Shown: in pieces, positions 1 to 9,541 of the stretch
How positions within the stretch are numbered: position 1 is the stretch's first letter
How the letters are laid out: the number at the start of each line of letters is the position of its first letter
Translations under genes and position numbers: made by a program
The notes under the pieces: model-generated
What the model was told of the DNA's origin: nothing
Databases searched by the model: none
The model's input: the letters and a program-made list of their open reading frames with translations, nothing else
Origin: Schaedlerella arabinosiphila
GTDB taxonomy: Bacteria > Bacillota > Clostridia > Lachnospirales > Lachnospiraceae
Reading direction: 5' to 3'
NCBI RefSeq assembly: GCF_003885045.1
Contig: NZ_RHJS01000002.1
Coordinates: forward strand, 4,581,302 to 4,645,301
Length of the DNA stretch: 64,000 bases

Positions 1-2325
1 ATATGTATATGGCCTGACCCATGTGATCCGTTTTCCACAAATCCCCATGTGTTCTAAATCCCTCCGAATCCCATCCGCTACGTTTTCATCCATCACCGCA
101 ATCACAATCTGCTCATCAGATCCAACATCTATTTGGGATATGTCAGAAACCTCCAAAAGCCCTTTCTGTCTATAGGCTTCCGCATTTTGGTCTACCCACA
201 GCACGACCTCATGTTCCGTATCGTCTTTCAGCCTACGGTAAAGGTCCTGTCCGAATTTCCCGGCCCCATAAAGCACAATCTTTTCCTCCAGCAGACGGAG
301 CGGATAAAATGCAGCCCTTCCGTAGCGCTTGACCAATTCCTCCTGATGCTGTTCCCGGTCCTGCCGATATATCCTGCCAACTACAGAGCCATGTTCCCTC
401 TTGCAGCGTTCGATCAAAGCCCGTTCCTCCTCTGTCGCCCTCAGGACTGAATAATTTAAGTCGGTTCCTTTATAGAAAAACTCAATCGGTTCGTTTGTCC
501 TGCGGAGGAAGATTTCCTTAATCTCCTGTTGGGTAAGCCTAGGCGCATATTCCACAACCTCCTCCCCTCGCCCTGATTCACTGCTGGGCATGGAGGCGAA
601 ATATTCCAAAACATCTTTCGAGGGTTCCTGTGCGATATGGCGCAGGTACAATAAGACATTGCGCATGGAGCCAATATTTATGCCGCATGTTTCTGATACC
701 TTGCACATCTCGTCTGCCAAGTCCAATATTCCTTTTTCATATTCATAAAAGCCATACTCGATCAATGCTTTATTCTCTGTTGTTTCCAAATCCGGCACAA
801 TATTATCCCCTTTGCGTAAATAGCCTCTTGTCTGTCCATGGGGCGCCCGGCACATCATCTCTATTGTAAGGTTATTGTCCAAAAATCCAGGCATAAATGT
901 ATCTGTTATAGAATTTTCTATCAGGTTTACCCTGTCAATCTTAAAGAAAAAAGTATGGATTGGTTTTGGATAGATCTCTTTAAGCAACTGCCAAAGACAT
1001 CCCTGCGTCAATCCGCCTCCTGACACATCAACAAATGCAAACGCGTCATCGGCTACATCCACCTCCTGCGCCAAATATTGCTGCGCCAACTTCCTCTCTT
1101 CAGACAGATGCTTTAAATGATACTTCCTAAAATCATCATCTTTAGATAACCTTCTTGTAATATACTCCAATTCCTGACTTGAAATACAGGAATCTTTTTT
1201 CCTTTTTGCATATAGTCCTGGAAGGAAATCATATAACTCTTGTAATGGGACATGCAAAACATAGGATAGTTCACTTAACGACGTAATCCTATAAACATGT
1301 GACCACAAAATCAATTGATATAAATTATAATGTTCTTCTGTCAGTGACGGCATACGCCATGCCTTCCTCGAACCGTAAATATATTTTGTCGTAATATCCA
1401 GTCCTTTTTCCTTTAAAATTATATCAACTATTTCTTTAACCAGATATCCATCCCTTGCGATAAAATATAACCTTTTAAACTTCTTTTTTACAGCTTGTCC
1501 TACAATCCATTCTGCATAACTATACAGGACCGGACCTGCATATCTGCATCCAATGCGGAATGAATCAGCTTGATCAGCCCTGTTTGCAGAAACACGAGTT
1601 CTGCAACCGCTTCTCAATGCCGTTCCAACCATCAATTGAAGCCCGCTGTCATCCCCGTATGTTTCCAAAATCCCTTTTTCAAACCCTGTCAGTTCCACTT
1701 TTGAATATAATTCCACTTTCATCCCCATCCAATAAGGGATTTCTATATCCTGATGGAGATTATCCCCAATATGAGTCCACTCCCCATAATCAACCCGCTC
1801 TATCTCTTGCACCTTACGGTATAAATTTCCTGTAGTTTTACGCACGCCATACTCTGAAGAGACATAAATGGGAATCTCACGGAATACTTCATCCGTCTGC
1901 AGCAGCATCCTACGTATCGTATCTGTTGGCAGATACATATCTGAAACAAGGATTACCCTCTCCCCCTGTTCCAGAAGCCGCTTTAGCCTCTGGATATTTT
2001 CCTCTATTCCTACTACATTAGCAATTTCTGTTTCTGTTTCCAATTCACATAAATACTTTATCTGATCCTCATCTAGGCAGCCGCAGACAGCCATCGCTGT
2101 ATAAATATCATAAAGCGTTACCTCTTCTTTTTTCTGGAAAGAGCCTGCTTTACGGCTAAGTTCTTCACTGTGGATTCTCAATTCAAAGAAATTATCAATC
2201 ACATATTCTTCTAATTGATTCCTTTCATTTTCTATACGCAGCCTGTCTTTTATAAGCGCAAAAATCCCCCATGGATTTGCTGTGGTTCTGGTAATTAAAG
2301 TGTCAAATATGTCGAAACTATACAT
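1..2325 (-). CDS. COG5610-type HAD hydrolase with C-terminal Rossmann-like module (3' end off the window)
   Basis: The reading frame is open from the ATG at 2325 (GGAG eight bases upstream) to base 1, at least 775 codons, so the C terminus is missing. The N terminus carries a HAD motif I of the form SFDIFDTLITR (D5, D8). Later there is YFIARDGYLVKEI, the conserved second block of the COG5610 family (predicted HAD hydrolases found in glycan clusters). From about residue 680 a Rossmann-like segment begins with IVLYGAGKFGQDLYRRL. The protein is a paralogue of the one at 25705-27858, but there the Rossmann module is at the N terminus. It is the last visible gene of the minus-strand glycan cluster. 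By family it may be a phosphatase or a glycan-transfer partner; the substrate is unknown. Confidence 0.85.
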   Translation of the reverse strand, partial: MYSFDIFDTLITRTTANPWGIFALIKDRLRIENERNQLEEYVIDNFFELRIHSEELSRKAGSFQKKEEVTLYDIYTAMAVCGCLDEDQIKYLCELETETEIANVVGIEENIQRLKRLLEQGERVILVSDMYLPTDTIRRMLLQTDEVFREIPIYVSSEYGVRKTTGNLYRKVQEIERVDYGEWTHIGDNLHQDIEIPYWMGMKVELYSKVELTGFEKGILETYGDDSGLQLMVGTALRSGCRTRVSANRADQADSFRIGCRYAGPVLYSYAEWIVGQAVKKKFKRLYFIARDGYLVKEIVDIILKEKGLDITTKYIYGSRKAWRMPSLTEEHYNLYQLILWSHVYRITSLSELSYVLHVPLQELYDFLPGLYAKRKKDSCISSQELEYITRRLSKDDDFRKYHLKHLSEERKLAQQYLAQEVDVADDAFAFVDVSGGGLTQGCLWQLLKEIYPKPIHTFFFKIDRVNLIENSITDTFMPGFLDNNLTIEMMCRAPHGQTRGYLRKGDNIVPDLETTENKALIEYGFYEYEKGILDLADEMCKVSETCGINIGSMRNVLLYLRHIAQEPSKDVLEYFASMPSSESGRGEEVVEYAPRLTQQEIKEIFLRRTNEPIEFFYKGTDLNYSVLRATEEERALIERCKREHGSVVGRIYRQDREQHQEELVKRYGRAAFYPLRLLEEKIVLYGAGKFGQDLYRRLKDDTEHEVVLWVDQNAEAYRQKGLLEVSDISQIDVGSDEQIVIAVMDENVADGIRRDLEHMGICGKRITWVRPYTY

Positions 2326-2386
2326 CTCTTTTCTCCGTCAGGGTCTTCTACATATCTACTGTTATTTTTATCAATATATAAATATG

Positions 2387-4042
2387 CTACTCCTCTTCTA
2401 AAGGATAGTAAAATTTCATATCTGTATATGCTGCTTTCAGCCTGCCTGAATTATGCATCACATATATTGATAAAAGATTCTCAACAAGAAAGCCCAAATA
2501 GCGATCCTTTCGCACCATTGAGATATTTCTGTAATAGCTGTCTACCTTTTCTAATACCCCAAAAATAAACGAACACATCTCATCAAAATATTTTCTTCGC
2601 ATAATAAATATATTACAAGAAAAATAGCATTTTTCTTTTTCATATTTCAGCGCAGTTTCGTAATAAGATGAATCATATTCCTTTATATAATGCATCATTA
2701 AATCCCAGTCATACTCTAATACAAAACGTTCGCAGAAAGTTTCTTTTATGCCTTTCGGTATATATGTCGGCAACGTCAAAAAAATATCATATTCCTCTAA
2801 CTTCTTTAAGCTGTCCTTTCCTAATGCCATCTGACGCCTGTAATGAAACAAACCTATATAATCCTGGCCGCTTGTGTTTTTCCATATCCAGTATATTGCC
2901 GTTCCCTCAGAGTAGTCTCCATTCTTCCTTGATATATTTTCTCCTTCATCATCTCGAACCGACGCAATCTGCACATCCGTAAGTGCTTTTCCGGCCTGTA
3001 TCGGTATGATCCAATCTGGCAGAGGAGCCAATTCTGACTTCTTATCTTTATGGCACTTTACCAGATATACTTCAATATTTATATCCTTATTTTGAATTTC
3101 ACGTAAAGCAACCTCTCTATAAGGCAAATAAGCAAAGCCGGGAAACTGCTTTTCATAATCCTCTACCATTTTACCACTTCGAATCACTTCCAATGACTCT
3201 TTCCTGCAAAGTTTTTTATCCCATATAGGAATTCTCCAACGATATATTTTTTGTTCCTGTTCCTTTTGAACTGCATAAAAATTCTTCTCGATATTTGCAT
3301 TGTCTACAAAGTGAAATCCTGCTCCGATCCTTTCCCACATTAATTTCTTGTCTTCGGACTTCATTTGTTTCAATAGCTTATCGGGTATCAAAATAATATT
3401 TTCAAACCCACTATTACGAAGTTTTGTAATAAATTTTCTTTGCCGAAAAGTACTATTCATAGTCAATACAATTGTGCTCTCGGTACTTTTGCTTGTTATC
3501 TGTTTATAGTTTATAACAGGAATATCTACTTCCAAGTCCAACACTTCCCTATCTGTACATATTGACTCTATTTCAACTCCATTTTCACTCAGATATCGCG
3601 CAATCATTTCTCCTTCTATGTCATTGATATAAACTATAATATCCTTTCTTTTGTCTAACGCGTCACATAAATTTTCCACAGAGTCTTGATCAATCACAAA
3701 GTTACAGTAAATATCATTTACAATACTTGGTGATACCATAATAATATTTTTTACCTGTCTGGAAAGCAAAAAGTTCGTTGTATTCTTCATATCTTCTTTT
3801 TTTTCAACCCCCACAACAATACCAGATAATTCCTGTGGCTTAAGACTGTCCAATCCTATCACCGGTCTATGCAGGAGTTCATGAGGGTTTACTTCCGTAT
3901 CCGTCACTACAAAAGAATCTACTATAATATAGTTTTTATCAAATAAATAGCACAAAGTCTTTGCAAATTTTCCGGCTCCAAATATTTTTACCGATTTTTC
4001 TTCCTTAACCCTATTTAGAAATGCTTCATATAACTCTCTCAT
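2387..4042 (-). CDS. DUF4422 glycosyltransferase-like protein with N-terminal Rossmann-like module
   Basis: 551 residues. The start is supported by GGAGG about 12 bases upstream of the ATG. Residues about 18-110 form a nucleotide-binding-like fold (VKIFGAGKFAKTLCYLF, then a D-rich second strand), and a second degenerate copy may follow (residues 130-220). Residues about 310-540 match the DUF4422 family, with the block YIGLFHYRRQM that is typical of these proteins, found in capsule and O-antigen loci and thought to be glycosyltransferases. It lies between the COG5610 gene and the GDP-rhamnose genes on the same strand, so it probably acts in glycan assembly in the cytoplasm. No membrane segment or signal peptide is visible. 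The sugar transferred cannot be told from sequence. Confidence 0.8.
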   Translation of the reverse strand: MRELYEAFLNRVKEEKSVKIFGAGKFAKTLCYLFDKNYIIVDSFVVTDTEVNPHELLHRPVIGLDSLKPQELSGIVVGVEKKEDMKNTTNFLLSRQVKNIIMVSPSIVNDIYCNFVIDQDSVENLCDALDKRKDIIVYINDIEGEMIARYLSENGVEIESICTDREVLDLEVDIPVINYKQITSKSTESTIVLTMNSTFRQRKFITKLRNSGFENIILIPDKLLKQMKSEDKKLMWERIGAGFHFVDNANIEKNFYAVQKEQEQKIYRWRIPIWDKKLCRKESLEVIRSGKMVEDYEKQFPGFAYLPYREVALREIQNKDINIEVYLVKCHKDKKSELAPLPDWIIPIQAGKALTDVQIASVRDDEGENISRKNGDYSEGTAIYWIWKNTSGQDYIGLFHYRRQMALGKDSLKKLEEYDIFLTLPTYIPKGIKETFCERFVLEYDWDLMMHYIKEYDSSYYETALKYEKEKCYFSCNIFIMRRKYFDEMCSFIFGVLEKVDSYYRNISMVRKDRYLGFLVENLLSIYVMHNSGRLKAAYTDMKFYYPLEEE

Positions 4043-4096
4043 GCCAAAATTAACCTCCAGAAAAAGCGTTCCAATACTTTACTTTCCCTCACAATA

Positions 4097-5035
4097 TTAA
4101 TCCACACACCTACTCCCACACCATATCTTATCTCTCCAATAATTTAGAGCATCTGCCAATATCTGCTCCAATCCTAATTTAGGCATCCACCCTGTATGAG
4201 CAGTCAACTTATCATGATTACCGCAAACCACAGGTGTATCGCACAGCCTCATCCTTTCCGAATCCTGCTTAACATCTATTTTTACTTTTGCCATATCAAT
4301 CAGCTTGTCGAGTATCTCCTGAGCCTTGTATGTCGTACCGGAACAGATATTGTAAATCTCTCCGGCACAGCCTTTTTCCGCAATCAGCCTGACTGCTCTG
4401 CAAGCATCCTTTACATGAGTAAAGTCACGAGCAGATTCTAGATTGCCAACTGACAAATATTCTTTTTTTCCTGCTTCTACCTCTGCAACGCCAGATGCAA
4501 AATCTGAAATCAAATAGCCTTTAGTCTGTCCAAATCCACCAAGGTTAAAGAGACGAATCATACATATATCCATACCATAAGAACGCACATAAAGCTGAGC
4601 AAACAACTCCTGTGCCAGTTTGGAAATAGCATATGGCGTGATAGGCTTTACAAGCATATCCTCTGTGACATTTGCTCCCCGCTCTTCCAAACAGCCGTAT
4701 TCATCAGAAGAGCCAACTGCTATAACTCTAATTTTTGAACGAACGTTTTTCACAGCTTCAAGGATATTCATAAGCCCAATCGTATTCAACTGGACTGTAA
4801 ATTGTGGTTTTTTCCATGACAGCCCAACATCTGCCTGCCCTGCCATATTGACTATAACATCTGGCTTGCGCTCCTCAAGCACACTTTGAATCATTTCTAG
4901 ATTCATGATGTCCATTAACGTTGTTCCATCAGAAGAGTCTAGATCACAACGGATAACCTCATATCTGTTTGCTTCAAATTCAGCAGTCAGATGAGATCCA
5001 ATAAAGCCAGAACTCCCAGTGATTAATACTTTCAT
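4097..5035 (-). CDS. rmd: GDP-4-keto-6-deoxy-D-mannose reductase-like SDR (GDP-D-rhamnose synthesis)
   Basis: 312 residues, an extended short-chain dehydrogenase. The NAD(P) motif GSSGFIGSH is at residues 7-15, and the catalytic Tyr-Lys pair sits in PYAISKLAQE. Its start codon overlaps the gmd stop (ATGA), so the two are translationally coupled. Gmd produces GDP-4-keto-6-deoxy-D-mannose. Rmd-type enzymes reduce this to GDP-D-rhamnose; the alternative, an Fcl-type epimerase/reductase, would give GDP-L-fucose. Length and position after gmd fit Rmd better, but the choice between Rmd and Fcl is family-level inference. The dehydratase and both guanylyltransferases are immediately upstream; a phosphomannomutase is not in the window. 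Confidence 0.78.
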   Translation of the reverse strand: MKVLITGSSGFIGSHLTAEFEANRYEVIRCDLDSSDGTTLMDIMNLEMIQSVLEERKPDVIVNMAGQADVGLSWKKPQFTVQLNTIGLMNILEAVKNVRSKIRVIAVGSSDEYGCLEERGANVTEDMLVKPITPYAISKLAQELFAQLYVRSYGMDICMIRLFNLGGFGQTKGYLISDFASGVAEVEAGKKEYLSVGNLESARDFTHVKDACRAVRLIAEKGCAGEIYNICSGTTYKAQEILDKLIDMAKVKIDVKQDSERMRLCDTPVVCGNHDKLTAHTGWMPKLGLEQILADALNYWRDKIWCGSRCVD

Positions 5036-6066
5036 CCTACACCCGCCTCTTTCTTTGCCAGCTGAAGATCATGTTCAGCCATGATTCTGCATAGTTTCTC
5101 ATATGATGTCTTCTGTGGATCCCATCCGAGCTTTGTCTTTGCTTTTGTAGGATCACCCCAGAGATTTACAACGTCGGTCGGCCGATACCATTTCGGATTA
5201 ACACAAACAAGCATCTTGCCCGTCTTCTTGTCATACCCCTTCTCATCAATGCCTTTACCACGCCACTCCAACTCTATACCATCATTCTTAAAAGCAAGAG
5301 TAGTAAATTCACGAACAGTATGCTGCACACCAGTAGCAATAACATAATCATCTGGCTCATCCTGTTGAAGAATCAGCCACATGCATTCCACATAGTCTTT
5401 GGCATAACCCCAATCACGGAGAGAGTCAAGATTGCCAAGTTCAAGTTGCTCCTGAAGACCGCAGGCGATGCGGCCAGCAGCAAGAGTTATCTTTCGAGTT
5501 ACGAAGTTATCTCCACGACGCTCTGACTCGTGATTGAAAAGAATGCCGTTGCAAGCAAAAATGCCGTAGGCTTCACGGTATTCCTTAATCATCCAATAGC
5601 CATACTGTTTGGCAACCGCATAAGGTGAGTAAGGATGGAACGGCGTATTCTCATTCTGAGGAGCCTCTTCCACTTTTCCGTACAACTCGCTTGTGCTAGC
5701 TTGATACACTCTTGTCTTTTTGTCTAATCCGGCCGTATGAACAGCTTCAAGAATCCTCAATACACCCAAAGCATTCACGTCGCTTGTATATTCTGCTGCA
5801 TCAAATGAAACTTGAACATGGCTCTGAGCAGCAAGATTATAGATTTCATCTGGCTTAACTTGGAGAACGATACGGATTATGCTGGAAGAGTCCGAAAGAT
5901 CACCCTCGTGAATAATCAGTTTATTGAGGATATGATCAATACGTGTAGTAGTAGAGACAGACGCCCTTCTTACAATCCCATGCACTTCATAGCCTTTCTC
6001 TAACAGAAATTCTGCAAGGTAAGAACCGTCCTGTCCAGAAATGCCTGTAATCAATGCTTTTTTCAC
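5032..6066 (-). CDS. gmd: GDP-mannose 4,6-dehydratase
   Basis: About 344 residues. It converts GDP-D-mannose to GDP-4-keto-6-deoxy-D-mannose. The N terminus VKKALITGISGQDGSYLAEF holds the GxxGxxG cofactor motif, followed by VHGIVRR, characteristic of Gmd (NADP-binding). STSELYGKVEE and PYAVAKQYGYW supply the catalytic Thr/Ser, Glu, Tyr and Lys. I chose the GTG at 6066 because AAAGGAG lies at ideal distance. An ATG 14 codons upstream (6108) would overlap the preceding gene by 28 bases and has no clear ribosome site. The stop overlaps the start of the reductase gene. Together with manC and rmd it forms a GDP-deoxyhexose pathway. Confidence 0.93.
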   Translation of the reverse strand: MKKALITGISGQDGSYLAEFLLEKGYEVHGIVRRASVSTTTRIDHILNKLIIHEGDLSDSSSIIRIVLQVKPDEIYNLAAQSHVQVSFDAAEYTSDVNALGVLRILEAVHTAGLDKKTRVYQASTSELYGKVEEAPQNENTPFHPYSPYAVAKQYGYWMIKEYREAYGIFACNGILFNHESERRGDNFVTRKITLAAGRIACGLQEQLELGNLDSLRDWGYAKDYVECMWLILQQDEPDDYVIATGVQHTVREFTTLAFKNDGIELEWRGKGIDEKGYDKKTGKMLVCVNPKWYRPTDVVNLWGDPTKAKTKLGWDPQKTSYEKLCRIMAEHDLQLAKKEAGVG

Positions 6067-6080
6067 TATATTTTCTCCTT

Positions 6081-8384
6081 TTATACTCTTGATATTATAA
6101 GGGAGCATTTCCCTTTTATAACCATTGTGTTATCTGTTGCCGGGATAAAGAACGTATCTCCTTCCGAAATAATCACATCTTCATCTATTTGTATCTTTCC
6201 CTCACCTTTAATGCATGTCACAGAATAGAAACTATCATCCGTCAGATGAATTTTTTTCTCTTCATACACATCAACGATGCTGACTTCAAAGTATTTACAT
6301 CTGATTTTTCCATCTGTTTCTTCTAACTCAATCGGTTCATACGCTTTGTAGTTCAAAACATCAAGCGCTTTCTGTAAATGCAACTCTCGTGGATTGCAAA
6401 ACTTATCGCAACGTCCATAGTCATATAGACGATAGGTACAATTACTGCTCTGTTGTATCTCACAAATCAAATTACCCGCTCCTATGGCATGAACTGTTCC
6501 TGCAGGGATAAAAAACACATCGCCGGGTTTTGTTGGACAGAAGTTGAGAATATCCATAATTGTATTGTCGGCTATCCTCTTTTTTACTTCATTCTTTGTG
6601 ACATCTCTATTAAATCCCACATACAGACCAGATCCCGGTTCAGAATCAATGACATACCACATCTCGTTCTTTCCATACTCATTTTCATTTTCAAGAGCAT
6701 AATCATCATTTGGATGAACTTGAACGGATAGATTATGTTTAGCATCTATAAACTTTATTAATAGCGGGAATGCTTGCAATGCTGCGCATTTCCAACCTAG
6801 CACCTGCTTCCCGACTATCTCCAGATATTTGCTGAAACTTAATCCCTTATGGCGACCTGATACAACTACACTATTCCCGGCGGGATGCGCCGATAGTTCC
6901 CAGCTCTCTGCAATCACATCAAAATCGCAAAGTTTGCCATAAACGTCCCGAAGCTTTGTGCCACCCCAGAGGTAATCCTTAAAGGCTGGCGAAAGTTTGA
7001 TCATTGAATCGAGTTGCAATCCTAAATCCGTCTCTGTAACGTTCCCGAAACTATTCGAAAGAGTATCTCCTCCATGAAGCACGTTACCAACTGCAGTTTC
7101 AATGAACATAGCCAACTGCTCACCAACATTAGAAATCCTATGTGCTATACCAGGCGGTATGTCGATGTTATCTGATGAATAATAGGTTTTACTCTCGCCA
7201 TCCAATGTGATCAGCACTGTTCCTTGAACTACTGTCCAATTCTCTTTGCGTTCCTCATGCCTGTGTTCATATATTGTCTTCCCTGGAAGCAGAAACACTT
7301 TTCTTATTCTATAATTTTTTTCTTCGATTAACTGTTCATAGTAACCCCAAGAACGATAGAATGTTGTTCCCTCATCTGTGAATGCTCCTATTTCAGGATT
7401 ATCATGAATTATCTGCTTCAGCAGATGAGACTTACCTCTTCGGCCAATATACACAGCATCAGATGTGTTAACCACAAGAATGTTATCCAAATCATTTACA
7501 ACAACTGCTTGCCGCGGTGACAGATTTAGAAGAACTGTATTTGCACTTTCGTTCTGGATGGCTATGCCGTCAGACTGATACCCTGTCTTGCTGAGATCTT
7601 CCAGACTTCCGACATCATTCCATCCAAACCCAATCTCAATACTATAAAGCTTATCGGTTTTTTCTATTACTGACTTTTCAATAGATATCGGCGTAAGCAG
7701 TTCTTGTACCTTTGCTTGATACAACACTCCATCCAACACCGCTTTACGCTTTCCATACGCAATTTTACTTTGATCATAGAGCATAGGCTCAATGCGATTC
7801 AGTTCATGAAGGAAAACACCATTCTGGAAAAGCATCATTCCAAGATTCTGAAATACATCAGTTCTTAGACTCAGTTCCTTAATAATTCTCCTGCCAGGTT
7901 TCTCATAAAATTGATCCGCCGTTATATATCCAAAACGATCAACAATCTCTTCGGCTCTTTTACCAAACAGAACGATTCTGCCTTCTGTAGCATATTCTTT
8001 CGCTTTCAAAATCGAAGTTTTATAGCTTAGACCATTACAGTCTGCTACATCGATCAAGTGGTCTGCAGCAACAACAAACACATATTCAGATGGCTGTAAA
8101 CTAAGACAGGATAAAACAATTGCAGCAGTTGTATTCCTTGGCTGTTCTTCATAAACACATCGATAAAGTACCCCCTGAAACACCTCCATCTGATTAGCAA
8201 TAATCGAGCGATACTCATAGTTAGTAACAATGATGAATTCATCACAGTACACAATATTTCTCGCAATTGTCTCTTGAAAAATGGAGTGATTTTTTTGTAC
8301 CTTTATGAACTGCTTCGGGAAGTTTTTTCTGGAAAGCGGCCACAATCGTTCACCTCTGCCTCCTGCAAGAACGAGACATTTCAT
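6081..8384 (-). CDS. Fused mannose-1-phosphate guanylyltransferase / mannose-6-phosphate isomerase (ManC-ManA)
   Basis: 767 residues, longer than the roughly 480 of a usual ManC. Residues 1-260 are a sugar nucleotidyltransferase with GGRGERLWPLSRKNFPKQF and an FYEKP motif. Residues about 340-450 are a type II cupin like that ending bifunctional GMP/PMI proteins (YEHRHEERKENW). Residues about 465-767 look like a complete type I phosphomannose isomerase with zinc-site blocks SVQVHPNDD, EMWYVID and GTVHAIGAG. It would supply mannose 6-phosphate from fructose 6-phosphate and GDP-mannose from mannose 1-phosphate. The start overlaps the stop of the separate manC (ATGA). The active-site region NLGMMLF differs from the usual NSGIF-type block, so the guanylyltransferase half may be altered. 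Confidence 0.85.
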   Translation of the reverse strand: MKCLVLAGGRGERLWPLSRKNFPKQFIKVQKNHSIFQETIARNIVYCDEFIIVTNYEYRSIIANQMEVFQGVLYRCVYEEQPRNTTAAIVLSCLSLQPSEYVFVVAADHLIDVADCNGLSYKTSILKAKEYATEGRIVLFGKRAEEIVDRFGYITADQFYEKPGRRIIKELSLRTDVFQNLGMMLFQNGVFLHELNRIEPMLYDQSKIAYGKRKAVLDGVLYQAKVQELLTPISIEKSVIEKTDKLYSIEIGFGWNDVGSLEDLSKTGYQSDGIAIQNESANTVLLNLSPRQAVVVNDLDNILVVNTSDAVYIGRRGKSHLLKQIIHDNPEIGAFTDEGTTFYRSWGYYEQLIEEKNYRIRKVFLLPGKTIYEHRHEERKENWTVVQGTVLITLDGESKTYYSSDNIDIPPGIAHRISNVGEQLAMFIETAVGNVLHGGDTLSNSFGNVTETDLGLQLDSMIKLSPAFKDYLWGGTKLRDVYGKLCDFDVIAESWELSAHPAGNSVVVSGRHKGLSFSKYLEIVGKQVLGWKCAALQAFPLLIKFIDAKHNLSVQVHPNDDYALENENEYGKNEMWYVIDSEPGSGLYVGFNRDVTKNEVKKRIADNTIMDILNFCPTKPGDVFFIPAGTVHAIGAGNLICEIQQSSNCTYRLYDYGRCDKFCNPRELHLQKALDVLNYKAYEPIELEETDGKIRCKYFEVSIVDVYEEKKIHLTDDSFYSVTCIKGEGKIQIDEDVIISEGDTFFIPATDNTMVIKGKCSLIISRV

Positions 8385-9460
8385 AACAATTCTTTTCTCC
8401 CCGCATCATTCAAAGCGTCAACAATCTTTTTCACTCCCTGAGCCTTATCTTTTCTACAAACCATAATGGCATCAGGGGTTTCTACGATAATTAAATTTTC
8501 TACATCCACAGCGGTAACTGTTCGGGAAGATGAATAAATCACAGTATCTTTCGTATCAACAGCAACCCCATCTCCAAAAATGATATTGCCATCCTCATCT
8601 GGGGCATGGAGAGTTTCCATCATGTCCCAAGAACCTACATCATTCCAGCCGCAGTCACTGGGGATGATAACAAGGACATCACCTTTTGCCGCACTCGGCT
8701 CCATAACTGCATAATCAATACTGATTTTCCTAATATTCGGATAAACCTTGTGGAGGACTTCCTGTTCATTCGGCGTGTTCATCGAATCACCTATAGTTTT
8801 AAAATCCTCATAAATATCCGGCACATATTCTTTCAGTTTATTCAGGACTAAACTTGCCTTCCAGATGAATATGCCACTATTCCAGACATATTCTCCTGAC
8901 CCCACGTATCTCTTTGCCGTCTCTTCATCTGGCTTTTCCTTGAACTCTACAACTGGCTTTACATCGCTTTCTGCACTTGTCTCATATTTAATATAACCAA
9001 AACCTATTGATGGGAACGTCGGCTTAATCCCAATTGTCACTAATTTATCGTAATTCTCTGCTGTGAGGATTGCTGCTTTAAGAATCTCTGTCAATGCAGG
9101 AACATCCTCGATATAATGGTCAGCAGGAGTTATGATCATCACCCCATCGCCGTATTTACGGACTATTTCCATCGCGGAATATCCGATACACGCAGTTGTA
9201 TTTCTTGCCGCCGGTTCCGCCAGAATATTCCTTGGAAATACTTTGCCTTGAGTTGCTCTAATCATTGAAGAGGCTTGAGATTCAGCCGTAACTATAAAAA
9301 TATTGCTCTTTCCAATAACTGTAGACATACGCTCAACAGCCTCATTAACCATAAGTTCTTTCCCTGACAGGTTTAAAAGTTGCTTCGGTGTTTTTTGTCT
9401 CGACAGCGGCCAGAAACGTGTACCTCCTCCTCCTGCCAAAATAACTCCATAGGTATTCAT
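8381..9460 (-). CDS. manC: Mannose-1-phosphate guanylyltransferase
   Basis: 359 residues, the short single-domain form. It makes GDP-mannose from GTP and mannose 1-phosphate. The signature LAGGGGTRFWPLSRQKTPKQ is at the N terminus, FKEKPDEETA supplies the catalytic lysine motif, and WNSGIFIWKA is the classic acceptor-site block. The protein ends without the cupin isomerase domain. It is the first gene of a coupled run manC, manC-manA, gmd, rmd. The residue motifs are intact here, unlike in the fused copy downstream, so this is probably the main GDP-mannose source for the pathway. Confidence 0.93.
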   Translation of the reverse strand: MNTYGVILAGGGGTRFWPLSRQKTPKQLLNLSGKELMVNEAVERMSTVIGKSNIFIVTAESQASSMIRATQGKVFPRNILAEPAARNTTACIGYSAMEIVRKYGDGVMIITPADHYIEDVPALTEILKAAILTAENYDKLVTIGIKPTFPSIGFGYIKYETSAESDVKPVVEFKEKPDEETAKRYVGSGEYVWNSGIFIWKASLVLNKLKEYVPDIYEDFKTIGDSMNTPNEQEVLHKVYPNIRKISIDYAVMEPSAAKGDVLVIIPSDCGWNDVGSWDMMETLHAPDEDGNIIFGDGVAVDTKDTVIYSSSRTVTAVDVENLIIVETPDAIMVCRKDKAQGVKKIVDALNDAGRKELL

Positions 9461-9541
9461 CTGTATATTCCCCTATAATCCCATAATACTTTATTTTTAT
9501 ATCTTAGCCAGTCTTTTAGGCTATCCTTAAATTTTCGCTAT

